From Cupriavidus sp. WGlv3 (GTDB lineage Bacteria; Pseudomonadota; Gammaproteobacteria; Burkholderiales; Burkholderiaceae), in contig NZ_JALHRX010000020.1 in the NCBI RefSeq assembly GCF_023952475.1, positions 33,365 through 97,364 of the forward strand: a stretch of 64,000 bases of DNA, given 5' to 3'. The notes below the pieces were generated by a model. That model was given only the letters and a program-made list of their open reading frames with translations, made no database searches and was not told the DNA's origin. Position 1 is the first letter of the stretch. The number at the start of each line of letters is the position of its first letter. Below are positions 42,745 through 51,555 of this stretch, piece after piece. A program made the position numbers and the translations under genes.

Positions 42745-44706
42745 ATGTTCGCCCTCTTCCTGGAAAACCAGACGCTGCTGGTCATCAACGGCGGCGTGCT
42801 GCTGGCCATGGTGCTGCTGTCGCTGCTGTGCCGGCACGAGCGGCCGGCGGACCGCATCCTGTTCGGCGGCGTCACCGCGCTGCTGCTGGGCGTGTACCTG
42901 ACCTGGCGCATCCGCGAAACCCTGCCCGACTGGCAGATGACCTTCGCCAGCGTATGGGCCCATGTGTTCTTCACCTTCGAATGCATCACGCTGGCCTATA
43001 CGCTGCTGTCGATCGTGGTGCTGGCCCGCACCAGCAACCACACGCCCGATGCCGACGCGGGCGAAGCCGCGCTGCGCCGCGCGCAGCAGGTGCCGCCGGT
43101 GGACATCTTCATCGCCACCTACAACGAAGGCCTGGAGATCCTGGAGAAGACCATCGTCTCGGCGCTGGCGATCGACTATCCGGACTTCCGCGTCTGGGTG
43201 CTCGACGACACCCGCCGCGACTGGCTGCGCGAGTTCTGCGAGCGCGTCGGCGCCAACTACGTGACGCGTCCCGATAACGCCCACGCCAAGGCGGGCAACC
43301 TCAACAACGGCCTGCGCCACAGCGCCGCCGCCGGCGGTGCGCCCTACATCCTGGTGCTCGACGCCGACTTCGCGCCCCATCGCAACATCCTGCTGCGCAC
43401 CGTGGGCCTGTTCGGCGACCCGCGCGTGGGCGTGGTGCAGACGCCCCAGTTCTACTACAACGCCGATCCGATCCAGTACAACCTGCGCGCCACCGAATGC
43501 TGGGTCGACGAGCAGCGCGCCTTCTTCGACGTGATGCAGCCGGCCAAGGACGCGTGGGGCGCGGCGTTCTGCATCGGCACCTCGTTCGTGGTGCGGCGCG
43601 ACCTGATCGATCTGATCGGCGGCTTCCCCACCGGCACGGTGACCGAGGACATCCACCTGACCTACCGGCTGCTGCCGCACGGCTATATCACGCGCTGGCT
43701 CAACGAGCGCCTGAGCGTGGGCCTGTCCGCCGAGGGCTTGCCCGAGTACATCAGCCAGCGCAGCCGCTGGGGGCTGGGCACGATCCAGGTGGCGCTGACC
43801 GCCGACGGGCCGCTGCGCGGGCGCGGCTACACCGGCATGCAGCGCCTGCACTATGTGCACGGGTTGCTGCACTGGCTGTCGCGCCCGTTCACGCTGATGC
43901 TGCTGGCGGGGCCGCTGCTGTACTGGTACTTCGGCGTCTCCACGCTGTACGGCGAGCCGCTGCAGTTCCTCGCTTACGGCCTGCCTGCGCTGGTGGCGTA
44001 CTGGGCGTACAGCATCTGGATCACCGGGCAGCGCGCGCTCCCGATCTTTACCGAGGTGACGCAGATCGTCGCGGCGCTGGCGGTGACCGCGTCGCTGGTC
44101 AGCGCGATGTTCAAGCCGTTCGGACGGCCGTTCAAGGTCACCAACAAGGGGCTGGACCGCTCCAAACTGGTGATCCACGGCAAGTTCGCCGCGCTCTACG
44201 CCGGCTTGCTGGGGTTCTCCGCGCTGGGGCTCGGCCGTGCGCTGATGGTGGACCCCGACGCGCAAGGGCTGGCCTTCAACACCATCTGGACCGGCGTCGC
44301 GCTGATGCTGTACCTGGCCTCGCTGCTGGTGTGCGTGGAGTTGCCGCGGCCGCGCAAGGAAGAGCGCTTTCCACACCATGCCGCCGCGCTGCTGCGCGTC
44401 GACGGGCGCGAGTACCGCGTCGCCACCAGGGACCTGTCCTGCAACGGCGTAGCCGTGATCACGCCGCTGGCGCCGGCGTTCCGCCCCGGCATGGAAGGCG
44501 CGCTGTGGCTGGCGCAGACCGGCTGGATCCCGTGCCGCGTGGTACGCCGCGACGGCCAGCTGCTGGGGATCTCGCTGCATACCAGCATGGCCGCGCGCCA
44601 CGCGCTGATCCGGCTGCTGTTCACCGATCCCGCCCACAACATTGCCCGACAGGGGCAGCCCAAGCTGGCGATCTCGCGCTTCATGCGGCGCGCGCTGATG
44701 GGCTGA
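42745..44706 (+). CDS. Cellulose synthase-like GT2 glycosyltransferase with C-terminal PilZ domain
   Basis: A 653-residue processive family 2 glycosyltransferase. Motifs: D154-D155 (LDDTRRDW), D206-A-D208, T300-E-D302 and Q338-R-S-R341-W342, the set used by cellulose synthase BcsA. Two helices precede the catalytic domain and about five follow it. The C-terminal PilZ domain has both c-di-GMP motifs, R537-x3-R541 and D563-L-S-C-N-G568. The enzyme therefore should polymerise a beta-glucan-like chain and move it across the inner membrane when c-di-GMP is high. No bcsB, bcsC or bcsZ is present, so it is not a standard cellulose operon. Confidence 0.88.
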   Translation: MFALFLENQTLLVINGGVLLAMVLLSLLCRHERPADRILFGGVTALLLGVYLTWRIRETLPDWQMTFASVWAHVFFTFECITLAYTLLSIVVLARTSNHTPDADAGEAALRRAQQVPPVDIFIATYNEGLEILEKTIVSALAIDYPDFRVWVLDDTRRDWLREFCERVGANYVTRPDNAHAKAGNLNNGLRHSAAAGGAPYILVLDADFAPHRNILLRTVGLFGDPRVGVVQTPQFYYNADPIQYNLRATECWVDEQRAFFDVMQPAKDAWGAAFCIGTSFVVRRDLIDLIGGFPTGTVTEDIHLTYRLLPHGYITRWLNERLSVGLSAEGLPEYISQRSRWGLGTIQVALTADGPLRGRGYTGMQRLHYVHGLLHWLSRPFTLMLLAGPLLYWYFGVSTLYGEPLQFLAYGLPALVAYWAYSIWITGQRALPIFTEVTQIVAALAVTASLVSAMFKPFGRPFKVTNKGLDRSKLVIHGKFAALYAGLLGFSALGLGRALMVDPDAQGLAFNTIWTGVALMLYLASLLVCVELPRPRKEERFPHHAAALLRVDGREYRVATRDLSCNGVAVITPLAPAFRPGMEGALWLAQTGWIPCRVVRRDGQLLGISLHTSMAARHALIRLLFTDPAHNIARQGQPKLAISRFMRRALMG

Positions 44707-44746
44707 CCTCCTGCTGCTCCCAGTCTTTCTCTCTCCGGAACCATCC

Positions 44747-46600
44747 ATGCGAAGCCTGCCCCGCCCCCGCCGCCATGCCGCCCTGCCACCACGCCTGCTG
44801 CTGCCTGGCGCGCTGGTAATGGCGCTTGCCGCGTGCACGCTGGAGCCGCAATACCAGCGCCCCGAAGCCCCGGTCCCGTCGGCGTGGCCCGACGGCGCGG
44901 CCTACCGCACCTCGCAGGCCAAACCGGCCAATGGCACCGCGCAGCCGGGCCAGCCGGCGCAGCGCCCCGGTCCCTCCGCTGCCGACCTCGGCTGGCGCGA
45001 TGTCTTCGTCGACCCGCAGCTGCGCCAGCTGATCGAGCTGGCGCTGGCCAACAACCGCGACCTGCGCATGGCTACGCTGGCCATCGACGAAGCGCGCGCG
45101 CTGTACCAGATCCAGCGCGCGGCGCAGTTCCCCACCGTGGAAGGCAGTGCCGGCATGGTGTCGCAGCGGCTGCCGCAACGGCTGCGCGCGGCGGGACAGT
45201 CGCCGCAGATCACCACCTACAACGCCGGCATCGGCCTGACCGCGTTCGAGCTGGACTTCTTCGGCCGCGTGCGCAGCCTCAAGCATGCCGCGCTGGAGGA
45301 ATACATGGCCACCGAAGAGGCGCGCCGCAGCGCGCAGATCAGCCTGGTGGCCGAAGTCGCCAGCGCCTACCTGACGCTGCGTGCCGACCGCGCGCTGCTG
45401 CAGCTGTCGCAGGACACGCTCAAGACCCAGCAGGACGCGGCCGAGATGGTGCGGCGCGGGCGCCAGGTGGGCGCGATGGCGCAACTGGACCAGCATCGCG
45501 CGCAAACCCAGGTGCAGACCGCGCAGGTGGGCGTGGAGCAATACACCCGGCAAGTCGCGCAGGACGAGAACGCGCTGGCGCTGCTGATCGGCGGGCCGCT
45601 GCCCAAGTCGGTGACCGATGCCGGCGCGGCGCCCGCCAATCCGAATGCCCCGGCGCCGGATCCGCTCGACGCGCGCATGCTGATGCGCGAGTTCCCCGAA
45701 GGGCTGCCCTCCAGCGTGCTGGTGCGCCGGCCCGACATCCTCGACGCCGAGCACCGGCTCAAGGCCGCCAACGCCAATATCGGCGCGGCGCGCGCGGCGT
45801 TCTTCCCGCGCATCTCGCTGACCGGCGCGCTCGGCGTGGCCAGCAGCAGCCTGGCCGGGCTGTTCTCGGGCGGCATGGCGTGGGTCTTTGCGCCGCAGCT
45901 GACGGTGCCGATCTTCGATGCTGGGCGCAACCGCGCCGGCCTCGACGCGGCCAACGTGCGCAAGGACATCAATATCGCCAACTACGAGAAGACCATCCAG
46001 ACCGCATTCCGCGAAGTGGCCGACAGCATGGCGGCACGCGCCACCTACGAGCGCCAGGTGCAGGCGCAGGAAGCGCTGGTGCGCGAAGGCAGCGAAACCC
46101 GTCGGCTGTCGGAGATGCGCTTCAAGAACGGCGTGGACGACTACTTCGGCGTGTTCGACGCGCAGCGAGAGCTCTTCACCGCGCAGCAGGCGCTGATCAC
46201 CTACAAGCTGGCCGGGCTGACCAGCCGCGTATCGCTGTACAAGGCGCTGGGCGGCGGCTGGCGTGAACTGACCGAGGCCGCTCCGGTAGCGAGCGGCGGG
46301 ACCAATGCGGCGCCCGCTGCCCGGCCGCAAGCCGCGGCGCGGCCCCAGGTCGCCGCGCAGCCTCAGGCCGTGGCGCAACCGCAAGCCGTCGCGCGACCTC
46401 AGGCAGTGGCGCAGCCGCAAGCTGTCGCGCAGCAACAAGCCATTGCGCAGCCGCAAGCCGTCGCACAGCAGCAGCCGGTCGCGCAGCCTCAAGCCGTCGC
46501 ACAGCAACAACCCGTCGCGCAGCCGCAGCCCGCGACGCAACCGCAGGCGCCGGCCACGGCGACGGTGCAGCCGGCCGCTGCCGCCACTGCACCACGCTAA
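44747..46600 (+). CDS. TolC/NodT-type outer-membrane factor lipoprotein with hexapeptide-repeat tail
   Basis: A 617-residue outer-membrane efflux protein. The lipobox is ALAAC (cysteine near residue 30). Two OEP repeats follow, with stretches ELDFFGRVRSLKHAALEEY and VRRPDILDAEHRLKAANANIGAARAAFFP. After the normal end of the domain (about residue 510) the protein carries 13 hexapeptide units of (R/Q)(P/Q)Q(A/P)(V/A)A, residues 526-603. In other systems this family works with RND pumps, but here it follows a glycosyltransferase and a fusion protein, so it may be the polymer exit duct. CTCCGGAA precedes the ATG. Confidence 0.87.
   Translation: MRSLPRPRRHAALPPRLLLPGALVMALAACTLEPQYQRPEAPVPSAWPDGAAYRTSQAKPANGTAQPGQPAQRPGPSAADLGWRDVFVDPQLRQLIELALANNRDLRMATLAIDEARALYQIQRAAQFPTVEGSAGMVSQRLPQRLRAAGQSPQITTYNAGIGLTAFELDFFGRVRSLKHAALEEYMATEEARRSAQISLVAEVASAYLTLRADRALLQLSQDTLKTQQDAAEMVRRGRQVGAMAQLDQHRAQTQVQTAQVGVEQYTRQVAQDENALALLIGGPLPKSVTDAGAAPANPNAPAPDPLDARMLMREFPEGLPSSVLVRRPDILDAEHRLKAANANIGAARAAFFPRISLTGALGVASSSLAGLFSGGMAWVFAPQLTVPIFDAGRNRAGLDAANVRKDINIANYEKTIQTAFREVADSMAARATYERQVQAQEALVREGSETRRLSEMRFKNGVDDYFGVFDAQRELFTAQQALITYKLAGLTSRVSLYKALGGGWRELTEAAPVASGGTNAAPAARPQAAARPQVAAQPQAVAQPQAVARPQAVAQPQAVAQQQAIAQPQAVAQQQPVAQPQAVAQQQPVAQPQPATQPQAPATATVQPAAAATAPR
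46322..46555 (+). repeat. Thirteen 18-bp units coding the glutamine/proline/alanine tail
   Basis: Thirteen consecutive 18-base units, degenerate at third positions, code the hexapeptide repeats of the outer-membrane factor. Several units differ only by CAG/CAA or GTC/GTG changes. Unit number could vary between strains without losing the frame. Confidence 0.88.
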
Positions 46601-46627
46601 GGCTCGCGCGATGGGGCGCGGCGCTGG

Positions 46628-47803
46628 TCAGAAGTACTTCAGCCAGCGCCAGTCCCGCCGCGTCGCCTTCAGCGCCGCGAACCAGCGCACCGCCGGCCAC
46701 AGCAGCAGCGCCAGCACCATTGCCGCCAGCCACAGCTGCCAGACATGGTCCAGGCCGAACACGCGCCCCTGGTTCAGCCCCCAGCGCTGCACACACAGCT
46801 GGTACAGGCCCTGCAGCACATACAGGTGCAGCAGGTAGAAGAACATCGGCACCGCGCCGAACACGGCCAGGCAACGCGCCGCCCGGCCGCCCTGCACGCG
46901 CTCCAGCCACAGCAGCAGCAGGCAGCCGGTGCCCAGCGTCAGCAGCAGGAACAGCAGCGACGGCGGGTACTTGATCACGTTGAGGAAGCTCATCGCGGTA
47001 TGCAGCGCATCCGCGCCGGGCATCCACTTCTGTTCCTGTCCGTAGCCGTTGAGCGCGCGCAGCCACGCAAACCCTGCCAGCCCCGCCAGGCCGCAGGCGG
47101 CCAGCCTCAGGTGGCGCGCAGGGGCAGGCATGGCTGCGGCAAACCACGGCCCCGCCGCATAGCCCAGCGCGATCACGCCGATCCACGGCAGCACCGGATA
47201 TGAGGTGCGCACGCGCAGGCCATCGGCCACCTCGATCCAGGTGCGGTCGTGCAGGATCGCCCAGGGCACGTGCCAGGCACTGTCAGCCGCGAAGTGCAGC
47301 GGGCTCAGCAGGTTGTGCCCCGCCACCAGTGCCACGCCTGTCGCGACCAGCGCCGCGCGCGGCAGCCACACCAGCGCGGCCAGCGCCATCATGCTCAGGC
47401 CGATGGCCCAGATCACCTGCAGGTAGATCACCTGCGGCGGCAGGCGCCAGGTCCAGGCAAAGCCCACCAGGGTCAGCTCCAGCAACACCAGGAACAGGCC
47501 GCGCCTGAGCAGGAAGCCGCTGACCGCGCGCCGGTCGTGCCCGGCGCTGCCGTAAAGCCAGGCCGAGACGCCCGCCAGCGCGATGAACACCGGCGCGCAC
47601 AGGTGGGCCAGCAGCCGTGAAAAGAACAGTGCCGGCGAGGTGGCGGCGACATCCATCGGATCGGCGACCGGCACGTGCAGGAAGAACATGTCGCGCACGT
47701 GGTCCAACAGCATGATCAGCATCACCAGCCCACGCAGCGCGTCGATCGACAGCAGCCGGTGGGGCGGGCCAAGGGCAGTCCGCGCCAAGGATGACGGCAT
47801 CAT
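46628..47803 (-). CDS. DUF1624/heparan-alpha-glucosaminide N-acetyltransferase-like membrane protein
   Basis: A 391-residue protein with about ten helices. The opening RLLSIDALRGLVMLIMLLDHVRDMFF is the signature of the HGSNAT-like DUF1624 family, with an arginine and an aspartate-histidine pair that probably serve acyl transfer. Function in bacteria is not established; acyltransfer to a periplasmic or envelope substrate is inferred. It starts ten bases after the TonB receptor gene stop and so is probably cotranscribed with it. Two adjacent ATG codons exist (47803 and 47800). Confidence 0.83.
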   Translation of the reverse strand: MMPSSLARTALGPPHRLLSIDALRGLVMLIMLLDHVRDMFFLHVPVADPMDVAATSPALFFSRLLAHLCAPVFIALAGVSAWLYGSAGHDRRAVSGFLLRRGLFLVLLELTLVGFAWTWRLPPQVIYLQVIWAIGLSMMALAALVWLPRAALVATGVALVAGHNLLSPLHFAADSAWHVPWAILHDRTWIEVADGLRVRTSYPVLPWIGVIALGYAAGPWFAAAMPAPARHLRLAACGLAGLAGFAWLRALNGYGQEQKWMPGADALHTAMSFLNVIKYPPSLLFLLLTLGTGCLLLLWLERVQGGRAARCLAVFGAVPMFFYLLHLYVLQGLYQLCVQRWGLNQGRVFGLDHVWQLWLAAMVLALLLWPAVRWFAALKATRRDWRWLKYF

Positions 47804-47813
47804 CGTTCCCTGC

Positions 47814-50024
47814 TCAGTAGCTCAGCTGCACGCCCAGCCGCACGCTGCGGCCCGCGCCTGGCGCCACCCACAGGCTGCTGTACGAGCTGGCGTAATAGGT
47901 CTTGTCGAACAGGTTGCCGAGGTTGAGCGACACGCGCACGCGGCGGCTGTATTGCCAGTAGCCGTGCAGGTCCACCAGCACATAAGCGGGCAAGGAGAAG
48001 CTGTCCTGCACGTCGCCCGGGCGTCGTCCGACATAACGCAAGCCGGCGCCTGCGCCATAGCGCTGCCCCACCGGCGCCGCGTCCTCATACATCGCCAGCA
48101 GGCTGGCGCTGGTACGCGGCACGTTTGACAACGGCGTGCCGGGGGCAAGGCGGGTGTCCTGCGTGATCTCGGCATCGGTCAGCGCGAAGCTGCCCGAGAC
48201 GCGCCAGTGCGCGCCGAGCTGCCCGGCCACGTCGAGCTCGACGCCGCGGCTGCGGGCCTCGCCTGCGGCGACATAGAACGAGGGATCGGCCGGGTCGGCG
48301 GCCAGCACATTGCGCTTGCGGATCTCGAACACGGCCAGCGTGGCGCCGGTGCGGCGGTCGTCGCTGTCCAACTTGATGCCGGCCTCCAGTGCGCGGCCGC
48401 GCTCTGGATCGAACGGCTGGCCGGCGGCGTCGGTGCCGGCATTGGGGCGGAACGACTGGCTGGCGTTGGCGAACAGCGACAGGTTGTTGCTGGCCAGGTA
48501 GCTCACGCCCACGCGCGGCGACACCGCGTTGTGGTGCTGCGTGGTGCGGGTGCCGCGCAGGTGGTCGTCCAGCGACTGGCTGAAGCTGTCGAAGCGCACG
48601 CCGGCCAGCACGCGCCAGCGCTCGCCCAGGCTCAGCTGGTCCTGCGCGTAAGCGCCGACATTGTGCTGGCGCTCGTAGGTGTCCATGTTCCAGGCCAGCG
48701 GCGGCGCCGGCTGGCCATAGACCGGGTCATAGATGTCGATCGCGTACGGCGCCGCGGCGCTCGGGTTCCTGCGCAGGATCGCCATGGTGTTGCCAAAGCG
48801 GTAGGCGTCGACGCCCAGCAGCAGTTCATGCCCGACCGGGCCGGTATTGAACTTGCCGGTCACGCTGGCCTGCAGCGAGACATCGTCGGACTGGAAGTCG
48901 CGGTAGCGGTGCTGGCGCCACAGCGTGCGGCCGTCGGCGGCAAGCGCGGTGGCCTCGCTCGAATGTCCCGCCAGCGCGCCGCCGCGGTATGAAAGGCCGA
49001 GCCTGCCCTGCCACTGCGGCGAGAACTGGTGCTCCACGCTGAGCTGGTGCGACTGGCTGTCCAGGCGCAGGCTGCCGTCGCCGGGCTCGCCCAGGAAGCG
49101 CGAGCGCGGGATGCGGCCCAGCTGGCCGTTGACGGCGACCACGCCGCGGTCCATCGGCGTGGTGTAGCGCTGGAATTCCGCTGCGTACTGCAGGATGGTG
49201 TCGTTGCCGAGCATCCACGTGATCGACGGTGCGACCAGGTAGCGCTGGCTGTGGATGAAGTCGCGGGTGCTGCCCTGGTGGTCAGCCACCGCGATCAGCC
49301 GGCCGGCGATGTCTTCGCCCAGCGGGCCGGTGACGTCGGCGGTGGCGCGGTAGCCGTCGCGCGTGCCCAGCTCGAAGCCGTAGCGCTGCGCGGGCCGGAA
49401 CTGCGGCTGGCGCGTGACCACGTTGAAGGTGCCGCCGGGCTCGCTGCTGCCGTACAGCGATGAAGTCGGGCCCTTGAGCACCTCGACGCGGTCGATGGTG
49501 GCCGCGTCCAGCGGCGCGGTATAGCCGCGGTTGGCGGCGAAGCCGTTGACCAGGTAGCCGGCACCGGTGTTCTCGTTGCCAGTGAAGCCGCGCATCGCAA
49601 AGTTGTCCCACAGCCCGCCGAAGTTGTTCTGGCGCGCGACGCCACTGACGTAATCGAAGGTCTGGTCGAAGCGGGTCGCGGCAAGGTCGTCGAGCATGGC
49701 GCGCGGCACCACGCGCACCGACTGCGGGATCTCGCGCAGCGGCGTGTCGGTGCGGGTCGCGCCCGAGGCATCGGGCGGGTTGTATGATGCGGTGGCCGTG
49801 CCGGTCACCGAAACGGTTGGCAGCGTAATATCGGAGGCCTGCGCGGGTTCGGCCGCGTCGGCCAGGCCGGACATCGCCAGCATCAGTGCGGCCAGTGGCC
49901 GCCGCGCCGGCAACGGCCGGCATACCACGCGCAGGAAGGAAAGCGGCACCGGGTGCCGGGCACGGCTGGGCTGCGCAAGCAGCATAAGGAACACCCCAAA
50001 AAAACGAGTCGCCGCGGCGGCCAT
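47814..50024 (-). CDS. TonB-dependent siderophore receptor
   Basis: A 736-residue outer-membrane receptor with a TonB box-like segment (TLPTVSVTG), a plug domain (TPLREIPQSVRVVPRAMLDD, then RGFTGNENTGAGYLVNGF and VEVLKGPTSSLYGSSEPGGTFNVVTRQP) and a 22-strand barrel ending VRLGVQLSY with an aromatic last residue. The plug fits the FhuA/FpvA siderophore-receptor branch. The N-terminus is long; one of several in-frame ATG codons before ALMLAMSGLADA may be the true start. It faces a Fur-type gene across a Fur-like box, so iron or other metal control is likely. Confidence 0.9.
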   Translation of the reverse strand: MAAAATRFFGVFLMLLAQPSRARHPVPLSFLRVVCRPLPARRPLAALMLAMSGLADAAEPAQASDITLPTVSVTGTATASYNPPDASGATRTDTPLREIPQSVRVVPRAMLDDLAATRFDQTFDYVSGVARQNNFGGLWDNFAMRGFTGNENTGAGYLVNGFAANRGYTAPLDAATIDRVEVLKGPTSSLYGSSEPGGTFNVVTRQPQFRPAQRYGFELGTRDGYRATADVTGPLGEDIAGRLIAVADHQGSTRDFIHSQRYLVAPSITWMLGNDTILQYAAEFQRYTTPMDRGVVAVNGQLGRIPRSRFLGEPGDGSLRLDSQSHQLSVEHQFSPQWQGRLGLSYRGGALAGHSSEATALAADGRTLWRQHRYRDFQSDDVSLQASVTGKFNTGPVGHELLLGVDAYRFGNTMAILRRNPSAAAPYAIDIYDPVYGQPAPPLAWNMDTYERQHNVGAYAQDQLSLGERWRVLAGVRFDSFSQSLDDHLRGTRTTQHHNAVSPRVGVSYLASNNLSLFANASQSFRPNAGTDAAGQPFDPERGRALEAGIKLDSDDRRTGATLAVFEIRKRNVLAADPADPSFYVAAGEARSRGVELDVAGQLGAHWRVSGSFALTDAEITQDTRLAPGTPLSNVPRTSASLLAMYEDAAPVGQRYGAGAGLRYVGRRPGDVQDSFSLPAYVLVDLHGYWQYSRRVRVSLNLGNLFDKTYYASSYSSLWVAPGAGRSVRLGVQLSY

Positions 50025-50053
50025 CCGACTGGCAAACCGCGGCGACTCATTAA

Positions 50054-50069
50054 TGATAATAGATTCTCA
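50054..50069. promoter_or_regulatory. Fur-like box between the TonB receptor and Fur-family genes
   Basis: TGATAAT-AG-ATTCTCA is an inverted repeat with six of seven matching positions and resembles the core of Fur/Zur boxes. It lies in an AT-rich 59-base gap shared by both divergent genes, 15 bases before the regulator ATG and 30 before the receptor ATG. Confidence 0.65.
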
Positions 50070-50083
50070 CTAAGATTCTAGGC

Positions 50084-50506
50084 ATGGAACGCATGACCCG
50101 TCAACGTGGCGCCGTGATCGACGCGCTGCGCGAAGCCGGCCGGCCGCTGAGCCCGGCCGAGATCCTGGCCGCGGCCCAGCGCCAGGTGCCGTCCCTGGGC
50201 CTGGCCACGGTCTATCGCAATCTCCGTGCCCTGCTCGACGATGCGCAGGTGCACGCGGTGGAATTGCCCGGCCAGGCGGACCGTTATGAATTGGCGGAGG
50301 AACCGGGCGCGGTGACGCATCGCCACTATTTCCAGTGCCTGACGTGCGACCGAGTGTTTCCGCTGGAAGGGTGCCCCGGCCACCTGGAAGAGATCACGCC
50401 GCCCGGCTTCGTGGTGGAGCACCACGAACTGACGCTGCTGGGGCGCTGCCCGGATTGCGCCGGCAAGCCCGGCAAGCGGCGCAAGGCCGCGGCGCGCCAG
50501 CACTGA
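50084..50506 (+). CDS. Fur-family metalloregulator
   Basis: A 140-residue Fur-family repressor. The DNA-binding helix contains LGLATVYRNLRALLD, and the dimer domain has THRHYFQC with structural zinc cysteines C85-x2-C88 and C122-x2-C125. The basic tail (KPGKRRKAAARQH) is short. The sequence does not tell Fur from Zur clearly. Because its partner is a siderophore-type receptor, iron is the first guess. The Fur-like box in its own promoter suggests autoregulation. Confidence 0.87.
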   Translation: MERMTRQRGAVIDALREAGRPLSPAEILAAAQRQVPSLGLATVYRNLRALLDDAQVHAVELPGQADRYELAEEPGAVTHRHYFQCLTCDRVFPLEGCPGHLEEITPPGFVVEHHELTLLGRCPDCAGKPGKRRKAAARQH

Positions 50507-50651
50507 GCCGCAGCCTGGCTCCTCGCTCCGGCCGCACGCGGCGCAACTGTACTGAGCCGCCTGCACGCACCTGTATATGGCGCCCGCGCCGCGCTTGCCG
50601 CATGATGCGGCAGCATTCGCACCGGCCCCAACCTCGATACAGGACCCGACC

Positions 50652-51527
50652 TTGCAGCACGCCACCGCCCACCGCCACTCGACCCTGATCGCCGTACTGG
50701 CCCTGACCGGCTCGATGGCCTCGCTGTGCATCGGCACCTCGTTTGCCAAGAGCCTGTTCTCCGCGCTGGGCGCGCAGGGCACCACGGCGCTGCGGGTGAG
50801 CTTTTCCGCGCTGATCCTGCTGTGCGTCTGGCGCCCGTGGCGCATGCCGCTGACCCGCGCCAACGCGCGCGCGATCGCGCTGTACGGCGCGGCGCTGGGC
50901 GCCACCAACCTGCTGTTCTACATGTCGCTGCGGACCATTCCGCTGGGGCTGGCGATCGCGATCGAGTTCACCGGGCCGCTGGCGGTGGCGGTGCTGTCGT
51001 CGCGGCGCGCGATCGATTTCCTGTGGATTGCCTTTGCCGTGACCGGGCTGCTGCTGTTGCTGCCGGTCGGCGCTGCCGCCGGCACGCTCGATCCGGTCGG
51101 CATCGGCTATGCGCTCGCCGCCGGCGTGGGCTGGGCACTGTATATCGTGTTCGGGCAGCTGGCGGGCAACGCCCACGGCGGGCAGGCGACGTCGCTGGGG
51201 CTGACCATGGCCGCACTGGTGGTGCTGCCGTTCGGGCTGGCGCACGCGGGCACCGCGATGTTCAGTCCGACGCTGCTGCTGTTCGGGCTGGCGGTCGGCA
51301 TCCTGTCGAGCGCGATTCCCTATTCGCTCGAGATGGTCGCGCTCAAGCGCCTGCACCGGCGCACCTTCGGCATTCTGCTGAGCATGGAGCCGGCCATGGG
51401 CGCGCTGGCCGGCCTAGTGTTCCTGCATGAACAGCTGAACACGGTGCAGTGGCTGGCGATCGCCAGCATCATCACGGCCTCGGTCGGCTGTACCATGACT
51501 TCGCGCGGCAAGCGCGAAGCCGGCTGA
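50652..51527 (+). CDS. rhtA: EamA/DMT-family exporter, RhtA-like (threonine/homoserine)
   Basis: A 291-residue ten-helix transporter with two EamA repeats. FYMSLRTIPLGLAIAIEFTGPLAVA and SSAIPYSLEMVALKRL, LSMEPAMGALAG are close to E. coli RhtA, and the length matches its 295. RhtA exports threonine, homoserine and other amino acids. The start is set at TTG 50652, which follows CAGGA; an in-frame ATG at 50577 adds 25 unrelated residues. It is not linked to the threonine catabolic genes at 8500-11365. Confidence 0.82.
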   Translation: MQHATAHRHSTLIAVLALTGSMASLCIGTSFAKSLFSALGAQGTTALRVSFSALILLCVWRPWRMPLTRANARAIALYGAALGATNLLFYMSLRTIPLGLAIAIEFTGPLAVAVLSSRRAIDFLWIAFAVTGLLLLLPVGAAAGTLDPVGIGYALAAGVGWALYIVFGQLAGNAHGGQATSLGLTMAALVVLPFGLAHAGTAMFSPTLLLFGLAVGILSSAIPYSLEMVALKRLHRRTFGILLSMEPAMGALAGLVFLHEQLNTVQWLAIASIITASVGCTMTSRGKREAG

Positions 51528-51534
51528 GGCTTGA

Positions 51535-51555
51535 GCGCGCTGCCGGTCAGCGCGC
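51535..51555. terminator. Possible bidirectional terminator hairpin
   Basis: GCGCGCT (51535-51541) and AGCGCGC (51549-51555) form a seven-pair stem with a seven-base loop between the convergent exporter and acetyltransferase genes. No T-tract is seen. Confidence 0.35.

Noticed and set aside
46322..46555. CRISPR-like or minisatellite array
   Set aside because: The 18-base units have no spacers and stay in frame with the upstream protein domain, so they are coding repeats.
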